NCBI GenBank assembly: GCA_947303695.1 | Contig: CAMYYX010000006.1 | Location: forward strand, 1-27,329 | From: an uncultured Prevotellaceae bacterium | GTDB taxonomy: Bacteria; Bacteroidota; Bacteroidia; Bacteroidales; Bacteroidaceae | Reading direction: 5' to 3' | Length of the DNA stretch: 27,329 bases | Shown: in pieces, positions 14,701-22,942 of the stretch | Position numbering within the stretch: position 1 is the stretch's first letter | Layout: the number at the start of each line of letters is the position of its first letter | Made by a program: the position numbers and the translations under genes | The notes under the pieces: model-generated | What the model was told of the DNA's origin: nothing | Databases searched by the model: none | What the model saw: the letters and a program-made list of their open reading frames with translations, nothing else

Positions 14701-16359
14701 ATGAAAAATAGTGCAAAGAACATCATAGACGGATTGATAATGTGTAGGATGCTGGCAATAGGCATCCTATGCTTTAGTTTGGGATGTTCACTTTATGCAC
14801 AAAACGGTAAACGGCGACAGACGGATTCACGTATCCATCTCATACATTCTGATGTGTTATACAAGACACCACGTGACCCAAGAGCAGAGATTCTGGTAGG
14901 TAACGTAAAACTCAGTCATGAAGGTGTGTTTCTTGATTGCGATAGTGCCCGTTTCTATAGGGAAGACAACTCGTTCGATGCTTATGGACATGTGAAGATG
15001 GTGCAAGGCGATACACTCTCTTTGGTAAGCGATTCGCTCTTCTATGATGGTTTTGCGCTACAAGCACATGCAAGAGGAGATGTTGTTCTTATCCACCGAA
15101 AGTCAAAACTCACAACTCATAAGTTAGACTATGACCGTGTGTATGGATTAGGTATGTATATTGATGGTGGAACTCTCTATGATGCTGATAATGTGTTGAC
15201 ATCAAATTGGGGACAGTACTCTCCTTCGACCCGCGAGGCCTTCTTTACGGATAATGTGGAACTGAAGAACCCTAAATTCAATCTTGTTTCCGACACCTTA
15301 TATTATTATACAAATACAGAGCGGGCGAAAATTGTGTCACCTACTAATATCACTACTTCTGATGGAACATTCGTCTATGGTGAGGCTGGAGATTACGATA
15401 CCAAGCAGGCAAAAGCCAATTTGCTCAATCGTTCGTACATTATCAAAGATATGCGTAAAATTGAGGGTGACAGTTTGCATTACGAGAAAGAAACTGGCAT
15501 TAGCGAGGCTTTCGGAAACGTGATTCTTACTGATGACGAGAACCTGTGTGCTTTGAAAGGTGGTTATTGTTGGTATGATGAGAATACAGGCAATGCGATG
15601 GCAACAGATATGGCTGTGGCTATGGAGTTCTCAGGCCCTGATACGATGTATGTTCATGGTGATACATTGAGAATGTATACCTATAATCTGGATACGGACT
15701 CTGTCTATCGCAACCTATATGCCTACAAGCACGTGAGAATGTTCAGAAATGATGTCCAAGGCGTTTGTGACTCCTTGGTGTCACTTCAACTGGATTCATG
15801 TACTTATATGTATGGTCAACCCATTTTATGGAATGAGAATCAGCAGGTGTTTGGTGAGGAGATACGCGTATATGGGAATGACAGTACGGTGGATTGGGTA
15901 CACATCATCAATCAGGCAATGACCATCGAACAAGTTGATTCCGTCTCGTATAATCAGGTGTCTTCGAAAGAGATGATGTGCTATTTTAAAGATGGAGAAA
16001 TTGATCATAATGAAGCTCATGGCAATGTGTATGTGGTGTACTTTGTCCAGGATGATAGTACCATCGTGATGGTCAATTATTCAGAGACTACGGAGTTGCA
16101 TTTGTACATGAAAGAGAAAAAAATGGATAAGATATGGATGCCTGCAGCTAAGGGGATGTTTTATCCCGCCTTCGATGTGCCGCATGATCGACGATATTTG
16201 TCTGCTTTCGCATGGTTTGACTACATCCGTCCAAAGGATAAAGACGATATCTTTGTATGGCGAGGAAAAGATGCGAAGAATATTCTGAAGGCAACAGAGG
16301 CTCGTAAGGCTCCAATTCAAAATTTGGATGTATTGAAAGGTATTAAACAAAAACAATAA
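14701..16359 (+). CDS. OstA-like protein (LptA/LptD N-terminal-like domain)
   Basis: A 552-residue exported protein. An N-terminal hydrophobic segment (MLAIGILCFSLGCSLYA) acts as signal peptide. The body consists of repeated OstA/jellyroll blocks typical of LPS-transport proteins: AEILVGNVKLSHEGVFLDCDSA, NSFDAYGHVKMVQGDTL, ARGDVVLIHRKSKLTT, FFTDNVELKNPKFNLVSDTL, YGEAGDYDTKQAKANL and EAFGNVILTDDENL. No C-terminal LptD beta-barrel is evident. A role in moving lipopolysaccharide or another lipid between membranes is inferred. The ATG at 14701 was used; a GTG two codons upstream is also in frame. Its stop overlaps the next ATG by one base (TAATG). Confidence 0.86.
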   Translation: MKNSAKNIIDGLIMCRMLAIGILCFSLGCSLYAQNGKRRQTDSRIHLIHSDVLYKTPRDPRAEILVGNVKLSHEGVFLDCDSARFYREDNSFDAYGHVKMVQGDTLSLVSDSLFYDGFALQAHARGDVVLIHRKSKLTTHKLDYDRVYGLGMYIDGGTLYDADNVLTSNWGQYSPSTREAFFTDNVELKNPKFNLVSDTLYYYTNTERAKIVSPTNITTSDGTFVYGEAGDYDTKQAKANLLNRSYIIKDMRKIEGDSLHYEKETGISEAFGNVILTDDENLCALKGGYCWYDENTGNAMATDMAVAMEFSGPDTMYVHGDTLRMYTYNLDTDSVYRNLYAYKHVRMFRNDVQGVCDSLVSLQLDSCTYMYGQPILWNENQQVFGEEIRVYGNDSTVDWVHIINQAMTIEQVDSVSYNQVSSKEMMCYFKDGEIDHNEAHGNVYVVYFVQDDSTIVMVNYSETTELHLYMKEKKMDKIWMPAAKGMFYPAFDVPHDRRYLSAFAWFDYIRPKDKDDIFVWRGKDAKNILKATEARKAPIQNLDVLKGIKQKQ

Positions 16360-16652
16360 TGGGACTATTCAGGGTAAATCGGCCAAGAGGCTTTCAACAC
16401 AATTACATTTATTATGATCCTCGAAAGGAAAAATTGGCAAAGATAGAGGAAAATGCCAAGCGCGAATTGGGGATGCTCCCTGAAAAGGAGTTCAATCCTG
16501 AAGATATTCGTGGAAAGTTTGTTGGGGCAACCAAGCACCTCAAACGTCGGAAAGAAAGTGGCAAGAAACCAATCTCATCTGGTATTCTTATTATGATAAT
16601 CATCGCTCTGTTACTCGTTGCGAAATATTTATATACAGGTCATTTGTTCTAA
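16359..16652 (+). CDS. Small single-membrane-helix protein of unknown function
   Basis: A 97-residue protein not assignable to a named family. Residues 1-73 are highly charged and basic (RPRGFQHNYIYYDPRKEK, a KIEENAKRE helix, KHLKRRKESGKKP), followed by one strongly hydrophobic helix (SSGILIMIIIALLLVAKYL, about 72-90) and a short tail. With many positive charges before the helix the N-terminus is predicted cytoplasmic (tail-anchored-like). It is tightly coupled, overlapping the OstA-like stop by one base and ending 2 nt before mutL, so it is a true gene and perhaps connected with the envelope functions upstream. Confidence 0.85.
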   Translation: MGLFRVNRPRGFQHNYIYYDPRKEKLAKIEENAKRELGMLPEKEFNPEDIRGKFVGATKHLKRRKESGKKPISSGILIMIIIALLLVAKYLYTGHLF

Positions 16653-16654
16653 TT

Positions 16655-18469
16655 ATGGAGGATATCATACAGTTACTTCCCGACTCAGTCGCTAATCAAA
16701 TTGCCGCAGGAGAGGTTGTTCAGCGTCCGGCATCCATCGTGAAGGAGTTGATGGAGAATTCGCTTGATGCAGACGCTAAACATATTCAAGTGTTGGTGGT
16801 TGATGGTGGTAGAACTTGTGTGCAGGTGATTGACGATGGGAAGGGAATGTCGGAAACTGATGCCCGTATGGCCTTTGAACGACATGCAACATCAAAGATC
16901 CGTTGTGCTTCCGATCTGTTCGGGTTGACCACGATGGGTTTTCGTGGCGAGGCATTGGCATCTATAGCTGCAGTCGCTCAGGTGGAACTGAAGACAAGAC
17001 GCAATGAGGATGAGTTGGGAACCTTTCTGCGCATTGCCGGTTCAAAGGTCGAATGTCAGGAGCCCACGGCTTGTCCTGTTGGAAGTAACTTTTCTGTTAA
17101 CAATCTCTTTTTCAACGTACCGGCACGTCGTAAATTCTTAAAGTCCAACCAGACGGAGATGTCAAATGTTGTGGCCGACTTTGAACGGATTGTCCTCACT
17201 CATCCGGAATGTGATTTTTCTCTCTATAATAACGGAGTGGAAATGTATAGACTCCCAGAGGCCTCGGTACGCCAGCGAATTTTGGATGTGTTCGGAAAGA
17301 AACTCAATGCAGAACTATTACCTCTTGAAGTTGAAACCTCACTGGTGACGATTTCGGGCTATGTGGGTAACCCTGAATCGTCGAAAAAGCGAGGGGTACA
17401 TCAGTTCTTCTTTGTGAATGGTCGATATATGCGGCACCCTTATTTTCACAGTGCTGTGATGCATGCTTATGAAAACCTCATACCTGTGGGTGATCATGTG
17501 TCGTATTTCATCTATCTGTCGGTAGGTCCTTCTTCGATTGATGTGAATGTACATCCAACCAAAACAGAGATTAAGTTTGATAATGAACAGGCTGTATGGC
17601 AAGTGTTGGCGGCTACAGTGAAAGAATCGTTGGGTAGATATGTGGGTGTTCCAACCATTGAATTTGATAATGAAGAAAAGCCATTTATTCCTGTTATAGA
17701 AACGGGTAAACTCAAGTACAATATCCCACAACCGAAACCTGTGAAAACAGATTATAATCCATTTAAACCAACCGCTGATGGTAATTCACAGGCTTCGCAT
17801 AATGTGGCAGGTTGGGAGACCCTCTATGCGGATGTTGAAAAGCCATCTTCTACTCCCGACAATCCTGTTTTGTGGGATGAAACACCTGTGTCTTTAATGC
17901 CCGTCATTAACGCTCCGAAGTTTCAATATAAAGGTCGATATATTGTTATGCCAGTTACAGAAGGAATCATGGTAATCGATCAACATAGAGCCCATATCTC
18001 TGTCCTCTATCAACAATATATGGAGAGTTTATCTCAACAGCAACGGGTGTCACAGGGAATGCTTTTCCCTGAGGTCATACAGTTCGACCGCCAGGAACTT
18101 ATAGTGCTAGAAGATATCATGCATGAATTGGAGTATATCGGTTTTGAACTCACCAATCTTGGTGGAGGGTCATATTCTATCAATGGCATTCCTTCTGGTT
18201 TAGATGGTGTCAACCCTATGACGCTTCTTCACGATTTGATAGCGGCAGCAAAGGAAACGGGATGTAATATTCAAGAGAAGGTTCATCATGCTATTGCTTT
18301 CACGATGGCTCGTACTACGGCGATTGTATATGGCCAGGTTTTGTCTGATGACGAAATGCGTGTTCTCCTTGAACAACTGTTCACTCTGCCATCACCTAAA
18401 TATACTCCTAATGGCCAACATGTATACAATGTGATTGCCAATGCAGACATTGATAAGAACTTCAAATAA
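16655..18469 (+). CDS. mutL: DNA mismatch repair protein MutL
   Basis: ATP-driven mismatch-repair coordinator of 604 residues. The N-terminal GHKL ATPase is complete: IAAGEVVQRPASIVKEL (with the catalytic Glu and Asn in MENSLDA), DDGKGM, RHATSKI, GFRGEALASI, FFNVPARRKFL and the HPTKTEIKF loop near 310. After a variable linker (about 350-430) comes the dimerisation domain. The endonuclease motif DQHAxxExxxxE of MutH-less bacteria reads DQHRAHISVLYQ, and the C-terminal zinc-binding CPHGRP motif reads TPNGQHV, so nicking activity is doubtful. Last gene of the guaB-to-mutL run; no clear terminator follows. Confidence 0.96.
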   Translation: MEDIIQLLPDSVANQIAAGEVVQRPASIVKELMENSLDADAKHIQVLVVDGGRTCVQVIDDGKGMSETDARMAFERHATSKIRCASDLFGLTTMGFRGEALASIAAVAQVELKTRRNEDELGTFLRIAGSKVECQEPTACPVGSNFSVNNLFFNVPARRKFLKSNQTEMSNVVADFERIVLTHPECDFSLYNNGVEMYRLPEASVRQRILDVFGKKLNAELLPLEVETSLVTISGYVGNPESSKKRGVHQFFFVNGRYMRHPYFHSAVMHAYENLIPVGDHVSYFIYLSVGPSSIDVNVHPTKTEIKFDNEQAVWQVLAATVKESLGRYVGVPTIEFDNEEKPFIPVIETGKLKYNIPQPKPVKTDYNPFKPTADGNSQASHNVAGWETLYADVEKPSSTPDNPVLWDETPVSLMPVINAPKFQYKGRYIVMPVTEGIMVIDQHRAHISVLYQQYMESLSQQQRVSQGMLFPEVIQFDRQELIVLEDIMHELEYIGFELTNLGGGSYSINGIPSGLDGVNPMTLLHDLIAAAKETGCNIQEKVHHAIAFTMARTTAIVYGQVLSDDEMRVLLEQLFTLPSPKYTPNGQHVYNVIANADIDKNFK

Positions 18470-18589
18470 TGTGGTCAGTTTGCATTTGTAAAATTGCATA
18501 TTTTGTCATGGTATGAGTAATAATCGCGTGTTAAATATGCTGTTTTGTGTGTTTTTCGTGATAAAACTACATTTTTTTCATAGAAAATG

Positions 18590-18621
18590 TTTGTTTGTAA
18601 AAGGAAAAATTGTAAATTTGC
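18590..18621 (+). promoter_or_regulatory. ompA promoter (-33 TTTG and -7 box)
   Basis: TTTG at 18590-18593, a 19-bp spacer, then TAAATTTGC at 18613-18621: a full match to the Bacteroidota consensus. It leaves a leader of about 80 nt before the ompA ATG. The remaining intergenic DNA from 18470 is A/T-rich with no further gene. Confidence 0.85.
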
Positions 18622-18707
18622 ACATGATTTAAAGGTGTATAATATACTTTTGACAAGTCAATAAGAGAATAGAAACAATAAATTCATTAATCAAACAAGT
18701 AATAATT

Positions 18708-19880
18708 ATGAAGAAACTTTTAATTGCACTGGCATTTGTCGGTTTAGGTACTGCAGCTAACGCTCAGTCAACTCAGATTGAAACTCCTTCTAAGTACACA
18801 GTTGCAACCAACTCTTTCTGGTCAAACTGGTTCGTACAGTTTGGTGTGGATATGAGTGTTATGAATCCTTACAAGACTTCGTTCTTCAAAGAGGATTGGC
18901 ACGAAGGTCGTACTTATGGTATCGACCTCGCAATTGGTAAGTGGTTCACTCCAGGTCTTGGTCTTCGTACCAAGGTACAGTGGGAGAACGGTCTTTTTGC
19001 TCATGCATTCCGTAACTCAGACCACGTAATTTATGCTCCTGACTTCCATAAGGGTGGTTATGGCGCTATCTATGAAGATGTTCAGTTCAACCTTACAAAC
19101 CTCTTTAAGGGTTATGATGAGAACCGTGTATGGAACTTTATCATTTATCCACGTGCAGGAATTGTTCGCAACTTCGACGCAGCTGAAAATGCTTTCACTC
19201 TTGGTGGTGGTATTCAGAATATGTGGAAACTGAACAAGGTAATCAGCGTATATGCTGATCTTGCTTACAACTTTGTTTCTACTAAAGACTTTGTTGTTCC
19301 TAATTGGGTACCAACTGATGCTAATAATCACAAGCATGGTTATGCAACTGTTGAATTAGGTGTTAACTTCAACCTTGGTAAGGGAACTTGGGCAAAGGCT
19401 GTTACACTTGACCAGTACAACGCACTTGCTGCTGCATCAGAAGAAGCACTTGCTAAGCTTCGTGCAGAACTTGACAAGGAACGTGCAGAGAACGCTCGTC
19501 TCCGTGCAGAACTTGCTAAGCAGCCTAAGGGTGAAACTGCTGCAAAGGTAGAGAAGGTAATTGCATCAGCTGCTACATCAGTATTCTTCGAACTCAACTC
19601 TACAGCTCTTAACTCTAAGAAGGATCTTGTTAACCTTGAGGCAGTTGCTTCTGCAGCTAAGGAGTCAGGTGCAAAGGTTACAGTTACAGGTTCTGCTGAT
19701 AGCAAGACTGGTTCATCTGCATGGAACCAGAAGTTGTCAGAGGGTCGTGCACAGGCTGTTGCTGATGAGTTGGTTCGTCTCGGTGTAAGTCGTGACAACA
19801 TCACAGTGAAGGCTATCGGTGGAGTTAACGAAGTATCTCCATATACTCTCAACCGTCGTGCAGTGATTGAATTGAAATAA
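18708..19880 (+). CDS. OmpA-family outer-membrane porin
   Basis: Abundant outer-membrane protein of 390 residues linking the membrane to peptidoglycan. Signal peptide MKKLLIALAFVGLGTAANAQ; a beta-barrel domain of about 220 residues (alternating strands, YGIDLAIGKWFTPGLGLRTKVQWENG, VELGVNFNLG); a charged coiled coil (EEALAKLRAELDKERAENARL, about 244-268); then the OmpA C-terminal domain (SVFFELNSTALNSK ... VTGSADSKTG ... NQKLSEGRAQAVADEL ... LNRRAVIEL) whose Asp and Arg bind diaminopimelate. Codon choice is far more biased (CGT, AAC, CTT, GGT) than in the neighbouring genes, indicating very high expression, and the promoter is a full consensus. Own promoter and terminator: monocistronic. Confidence 0.95.
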   Translation: MKKLLIALAFVGLGTAANAQSTQIETPSKYTVATNSFWSNWFVQFGVDMSVMNPYKTSFFKEDWHEGRTYGIDLAIGKWFTPGLGLRTKVQWENGLFAHAFRNSDHVIYAPDFHKGGYGAIYEDVQFNLTNLFKGYDENRVWNFIIYPRAGIVRNFDAAENAFTLGGGIQNMWKLNKVISVYADLAYNFVSTKDFVVPNWVPTDANNHKHGYATVELGVNFNLGKGTWAKAVTLDQYNALAAASEEALAKLRAELDKERAENARLRAELAKQPKGETAAKVEKVIASAATSVFFELNSTALNSKKDLVNLEAVASAAKESGAKVTVTGSADSKTGSSAWNQKLSEGRAQAVADELVRLGVSRDNITVKAIGGVNEVSPYTLNRRAVIELK

Positions 19881-19903
19881 TTCAGTTATATATATTAATA
19901 AGG

Positions 19904-19938
19904 AGTAGGGTGCCGAATATGGCATCCTACTTTTTTTA
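19904..19938 (+). terminator. ompA intrinsic terminator
   Basis: 11-bp stem AGTAGGGTGCC/GGCATCCTACT with one G-U pair, a 6-nt loop and a run of seven T. Confidence 0.92.
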
Positions 19939-19966
19939 TAATATATTGAAAAAAGTTTGTGAAACA

Positions 19967-19999
19967 TTTGGTCGGTTCAAAAAAATGTTGTAACTTTGC
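19967..19999 (+). promoter_or_regulatory. tRNA-Pro/tRNA-Val promoter
   Basis: TTTG (19967-19970), a 20-bp spacer and TAACTTTGC (19991-19999), 29 nt before tRNA-Pro. Both tRNAs are likely transcribed from it. Confidence 0.82.
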
Positions 20000-20028
20000 A
20001 CTCGCTTTTGGAAAAGAAGAGAAAAGCA

Positions 20029-20101
20029 CGGGGTATAGCGCAGTTGGTAGCGTTCCTGGTTTGGGACCAGGCGGTCGCGTGTTCGAGTCACGCTGCCCCG
20101 A
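20029..20101 (+). tRNA. tRNA-Pro (anticodon UGG)
   Basis: Acceptor CGGGGTA pairs with TGCCCCG (one G-U); D arm AGCGCAGTTGGTAGCG; anticodon stem CCTGG/CCAGG with loop TTTGGGA and anticodon TGG; T arm around GTTCGAGTC. The 3' CCA is not encoded (sequence continues ACAATT). Confidence 0.96.
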
Positions 20102-20120
20102 CAATTTTAAAAGGGCGAAA

Positions 20121-20195
20121 GGGCGTTTAGCTCAGCTGGTTCAGAGCATCTGCCTTACAAGCAGAGGGTCGGCGGTTCGAATCCGTCAACGCCCA
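20121..20195 (+). tRNA. tRNA-Val (anticodon UAC)
   Basis: Acceptor GGGCGTT pairs with AACGCCC; D arm GCTCAGCTGGTTCAGAGC; anticodon stem TCTGC/GCAGA with loop CTTACAA and anticodon TAC; T arm GGCGGTTCGAATCCGTC. No encoded CCA. The 3' 16 nt plus two flanking bases are duplicated 53 bp downstream. Confidence 0.96.
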
Positions 20196-20232
20196 CAGCA
20201 AGTGGCGGTAGGATAGCCGAATGAAATGAAGC

Positions 20233-20250
20233 AATCCGTCAACGCCCACA
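20233..20250 (+). repeat. Duplicate of the tRNA-Val 3' end (possible attachment-site remnant)
   Basis: AATCCGTCAACGCCCACA at 20233-20250 is identical to 20180-20197, which spans the tRNA-Val T-stem and acceptor end. The 35 bp between the copies show no gene. This is either a residual att site of an excised or decayed element, or the relic of a second tRNA copy. Confidence 0.85.
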
Positions 20251-20256
20251 ACAGTG

Positions 20257-20289
20257 AAGAGATTGTTTCCCAATCTCTTTTATTTTTTT
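20257..20289 (+). terminator. Terminator of the tRNA-Pro/tRNA-Val unit
   Basis: Perfect 9-bp stem AAGAGATTG/CAATCTCTT, 5-nt loop, then a T-rich tract. It lies beyond the duplicated tRNA 3' end and 13 nt before the SUI1 gene. Confidence 0.88.
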
Positions 20290-20302
20290 AATAAGCAGCG
20301 AT

Positions 20303-20641
20303 ATGGCAAACAATGATTGGAAAGATCGTTTAGGAGTCGTTTATTCTACCAATGCAGACTTCCAATTTACGACCGAAGAACCAGAACAGCAGGAAACGTT
20401 ACCTAAAAATGAGCAACGACTTCGTGTTGCGATTGAGAAGAATGGTAGAGGTGGCAAGGTTGTTACCATTGTTCGGGGCTTTGTCGGTACTGAGGATGAT
20501 ATGAAATCGCTTGGTAAGTTTCTCAAGACGAAGTGTGGGGTTGGTGGTAGTGTGAAGGATGATGAAATCATCATTCAAGGCAATCTGAAAGAGAAAGTCA
20601 TCACATTACTGAAGATCGATGGATACAATAACACCAAATAG
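20303..20641 (+). CDS. SUI1/YciH-family translation initiation factor
   Basis: A 112-residue homologue of eukaryotic eIF1 and bacterial YciH, which bind the small ribosomal subunit and influence start selection. Residues 1-36 are a variable acidic extension; the SUI1 fold covers about 37-110 with EKNGRGGKVVTIVRGF, the LGKFLKTKCGVGGSVKDDEIIIQGN block and the closing KVITLLKIDGY. Length and motif order match the bacterial family. No TTTGC promoter is visible between the tRNA terminator and the ATG, so expression may come from read-through or an unrecognised promoter. The stop codon lies inside the downstream terminator stem. Confidence 0.93.
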   Translation: MANNDWKDRLGVVYSTNADFQFTTEEPEQQETLPKNEQRLRVAIEKNGRGGKVVTIVRGFVGTEDDMKSLGKFLKTKCGVGGSVKDDEIIIQGNLKEKVITLLKIDGYNNTK

Positions 20642-20669
20642 TTTGTGCTATTTGGTGTTGTTTGTTTTT
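20630..20669 (+). terminator. Terminator of the SUI1 gene, overlapping its stop codon
   Basis: Perfect 12-bp stem AACACCAAATAG/CTATTTGGTGTT with loop TTTGTG, then GTTTGTTTTT. The TAG stop is part of the 5' arm. No T run follows on the minus strand, so it should not stop relA transcription efficiently. Confidence 0.9.
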
Positions 20670-20683
20670 CTAACGATAATAAC

Positions 20684-22930
20684 TTATATCCTGACGACGT
20701 TCTTCATATTTGGTATCCGTTTCAGGTCTTTGATGATGGTCTGTACTTCTTTGGTGTCGTGAACGTAAAGCACAATAGTACATTCAAATACACCATCAAT
20801 CGTCTCTACGGAAAGTTTGCGGATATTCGCATTAAAGAGTTGAGAGATAACCTGTGTGATTTGGTTAAGAATACCGATGCGGTCAAATCCATTTAGTTTG
20901 ATGGTGGACGCAAATTGCTTTTCACCATTCATTTCCCACTTTACGGAGTATAACCTATTGCCGGAATTGGCCTTCAGACGTAGGGCAGCAGGACATTGCA
21001 ATTTGTGTACGTGGAAGATTCCATCCAAGGATTGGTAAGCCATGACCAAATCTCCAGGGATTGGATTGCAGCAAGAATCTAAACAGAACTTAGAGTCTAT
21101 GTTTGTGTCATTGATGATTAATGGCTTCTTTTTGTCAAGTTTCTGTTCTTCTTTTGGCTGTTCTTCTATGTTCTCTACTGGTTTCTGCTTTTTCCGTCCG
21201 AAAGAAAGCAGACGTTTCCATGTACTGTCTGTATTTTTCCCTCGTAGATAAGCATCATCCAGATTGCCTAACACCACTTTTTTCTGTCCGATAGCAAGAT
21301 AGAGATCTTCTGCTTTTGAGAATGAATGGAGGTGACATAATTTGTCGATGTTTGGCGTATCCTTGATAATCTCGTGTTTAGCCAAAAACTCATCAAGAAT
21401 TTCTTCGCCTTCTCGTTGTTGAATGCGTTCTTTTTTGCGAATGGCAGCGAGGATTTTGGCTTTTGCCTTTGCGGTGGTAGCGATGTGCAGCCATTCGTCG
21501 CTTACCATAGATTTGCTGGATGACAGTATTTCTACTTGGTCGCCACTTTGTAGCTTGTAGGTCATCGGCACCAGCTTATGGTTGACTTTTGCTCCCATAC
21601 AATGAGTTCCGACGACTGTATGGATGGAGAATGCAAAGTCGAGGGCTGTGGCTCCTGTTGGGAGTATTTTGATATCTCCCTTTGGCGTGAATACCAATAT
21701 CTCGGAAGCATAGAGATTCAACTTGATTGTGTCGAGGAAGTCCATGGCGTCTGGCTGTGGATCATCAAGGATTTCCTTGATGGTGACGAGCCATTTGTCG
21801 AGTTCGTTCTCTTTCTCTTCTTCCGTAGTCTCACCCTCTTTGTATTTCCAATGTGCTGCAAATCCTTTCTCTGCGATTTCGTCCATCTTCTGACTTCGTA
21901 TCTGGACTTCTATCCACTCTCCACGATTACTCATAAGGGTTACGTGTAGTGCTTTATAACCATTGGCTTTTGGATGGTTCACCCAGTCGCGGAAACGGTC
22001 AGGATGGCTTGAGTAGAGTTGGGTGAGGGCTACATATATGTTGAAACATTCATTTCGTTCATCGATATTGGCACGAGGCTCGAAAATAATACGGACAGCA
22101 AGTATATCATACACTTCTTCGAAAGGGATATGTTTTACTTGCATTTTGCTCCATATAGAATAAGGTGACTTGATACGTGCTTTGATTTCGTATTCGAATC
22201 CCATCTGGTCAAGCTGTTTGCGGATAGGTGCTGTAAATTCGTCGAATACGGACTTACGTTCGCTTTCAGTCGCCTGAAGTTTCTTCTCGATGGCTTTGTA
22301 TTCTTCTGGATGTTCGTATTTGAAACTGAGGTTCTCGAGTTCCGATTTAATGGCATTCAATCCTAATCGGTTTGCGAGGGGAGCATAGATATAAAGTGTC
22401 TCTCCAGAGATTTTGTATCGTTTGTTGGCAGGCTGTGCTCCCAATGTGCGCATGTTATGGAGTCGGTCGGCCATCTTGATCAAGATGACACGGATGTCAT
22501 CGTTCATCGTCAGCAACAGCTTCTTGAAGTTCTCTGCCTGTGCTGAAGCCCTTTCTCCGAAGATACCTCCCGATATTTTGGTCAGTCCGTCAACAATCTG
22601 TGCAATCTTCGGACCAAAGATGTTCTCTATGTCATCTACGGTATAGTCTGTGTCCTCAACGACATCGTGAAGCAAGGCAGAACAGATGGAAGTTGATCCC
22701 AGTCCGATTTCCGAGCATACGATTTGAGCGACGGCAATGGGGTGCATGATGTATGGCTCACCCGAAAGGCGTCTTGCTCCCTGATGGGCATGACGGGCAA
22801 AGTTGAAAGCTTTGGTAATCAGCTCAACTTTTTTCCGGTGCTTGGTGTTCAGATAAGAATCCACTAAGTGCTGGAACGCTTCGTCTACCATCTTTTCTTC
22901 TTCGATGTTCAATGATTTCTCTTCTTCCAT
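20684..22930 (-). CDS. Bifunctional (p)ppGpp synthetase/hydrolase RelA/SpoT (Rel)
   Basis: Stringent-response enzyme of 748 residues, full length for Rel. Domain order: HD hydrolase (about 40-190) with catalytic HDVVED at 88-93, so hydrolysis is predicted active; synthetase domain (about 240-350) with RIKSPYSIWSKM, YDILAVRII, HPKANGYKALH and EVQIRS; TGS domain (about 395-455; VFTPKGDIKILPTGATALDFAF); a helical/CC region with CLDSCCNPIPGDLVMAY; and a C-terminal ACT domain (about 670-748; IKLNGFDRIGILNQITQVIS). It lies 12 nt after the DUF5683 gene and probably shares the promoter before the ParA-like gene. Confidence 0.96.
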   Translation of the reverse strand: MEEEKSLNIEEEKMVDEAFQHLVDSYLNTKHRKKVELITKAFNFARHAHQGARRLSGEPYIMHPIAVAQIVCSEIGLGSTSICSALLHDVVEDTDYTVDDIENIFGPKIAQIVDGLTKISGGIFGERASAQAENFKKLLLTMNDDIRVILIKMADRLHNMRTLGAQPANKRYKISGETLYIYAPLANRLGLNAIKSELENLSFKYEHPEEYKAIEKKLQATESERKSVFDEFTAPIRKQLDQMGFEYEIKARIKSPYSIWSKMQVKHIPFEEVYDILAVRIIFEPRANIDERNECFNIYVALTQLYSSHPDRFRDWVNHPKANGYKALHVTLMSNRGEWIEVQIRSQKMDEIAEKGFAAHWKYKEGETTEEEKENELDKWLVTIKEILDDPQPDAMDFLDTIKLNLYASEILVFTPKGDIKILPTGATALDFAFSIHTVVGTHCMGAKVNHKLVPMTYKLQSGDQVEILSSSKSMVSDEWLHIATTAKAKAKILAAIRKKERIQQREGEEILDEFLAKHEIIKDTPNIDKLCHLHSFSKAEDLYLAIGQKKVVLGNLDDAYLRGKNTDSTWKRLLSFGRKKQKPVENIEEQPKEEQKLDKKKPLIINDTNIDSKFCLDSCCNPIPGDLVMAYQSLDGIFHVHKLQCPAALRLKANSGNRLYSVKWEMNGEKQFASTIKLNGFDRIGILNQITQVISQLFNANIRKLSVETIDGVFECTIVLYVHDTKEVQTIIKDLKRIPNMKNVVRI

Positions 22931-22942
22931 AGCTGTTGATGA

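Noticed and set aside
20630..20669. SUI1 terminator as a bidirectional terminator for rel
   Set aside because: The stem is symmetrical, but on the minus strand it is followed by ATTGTATCC and not a T run.
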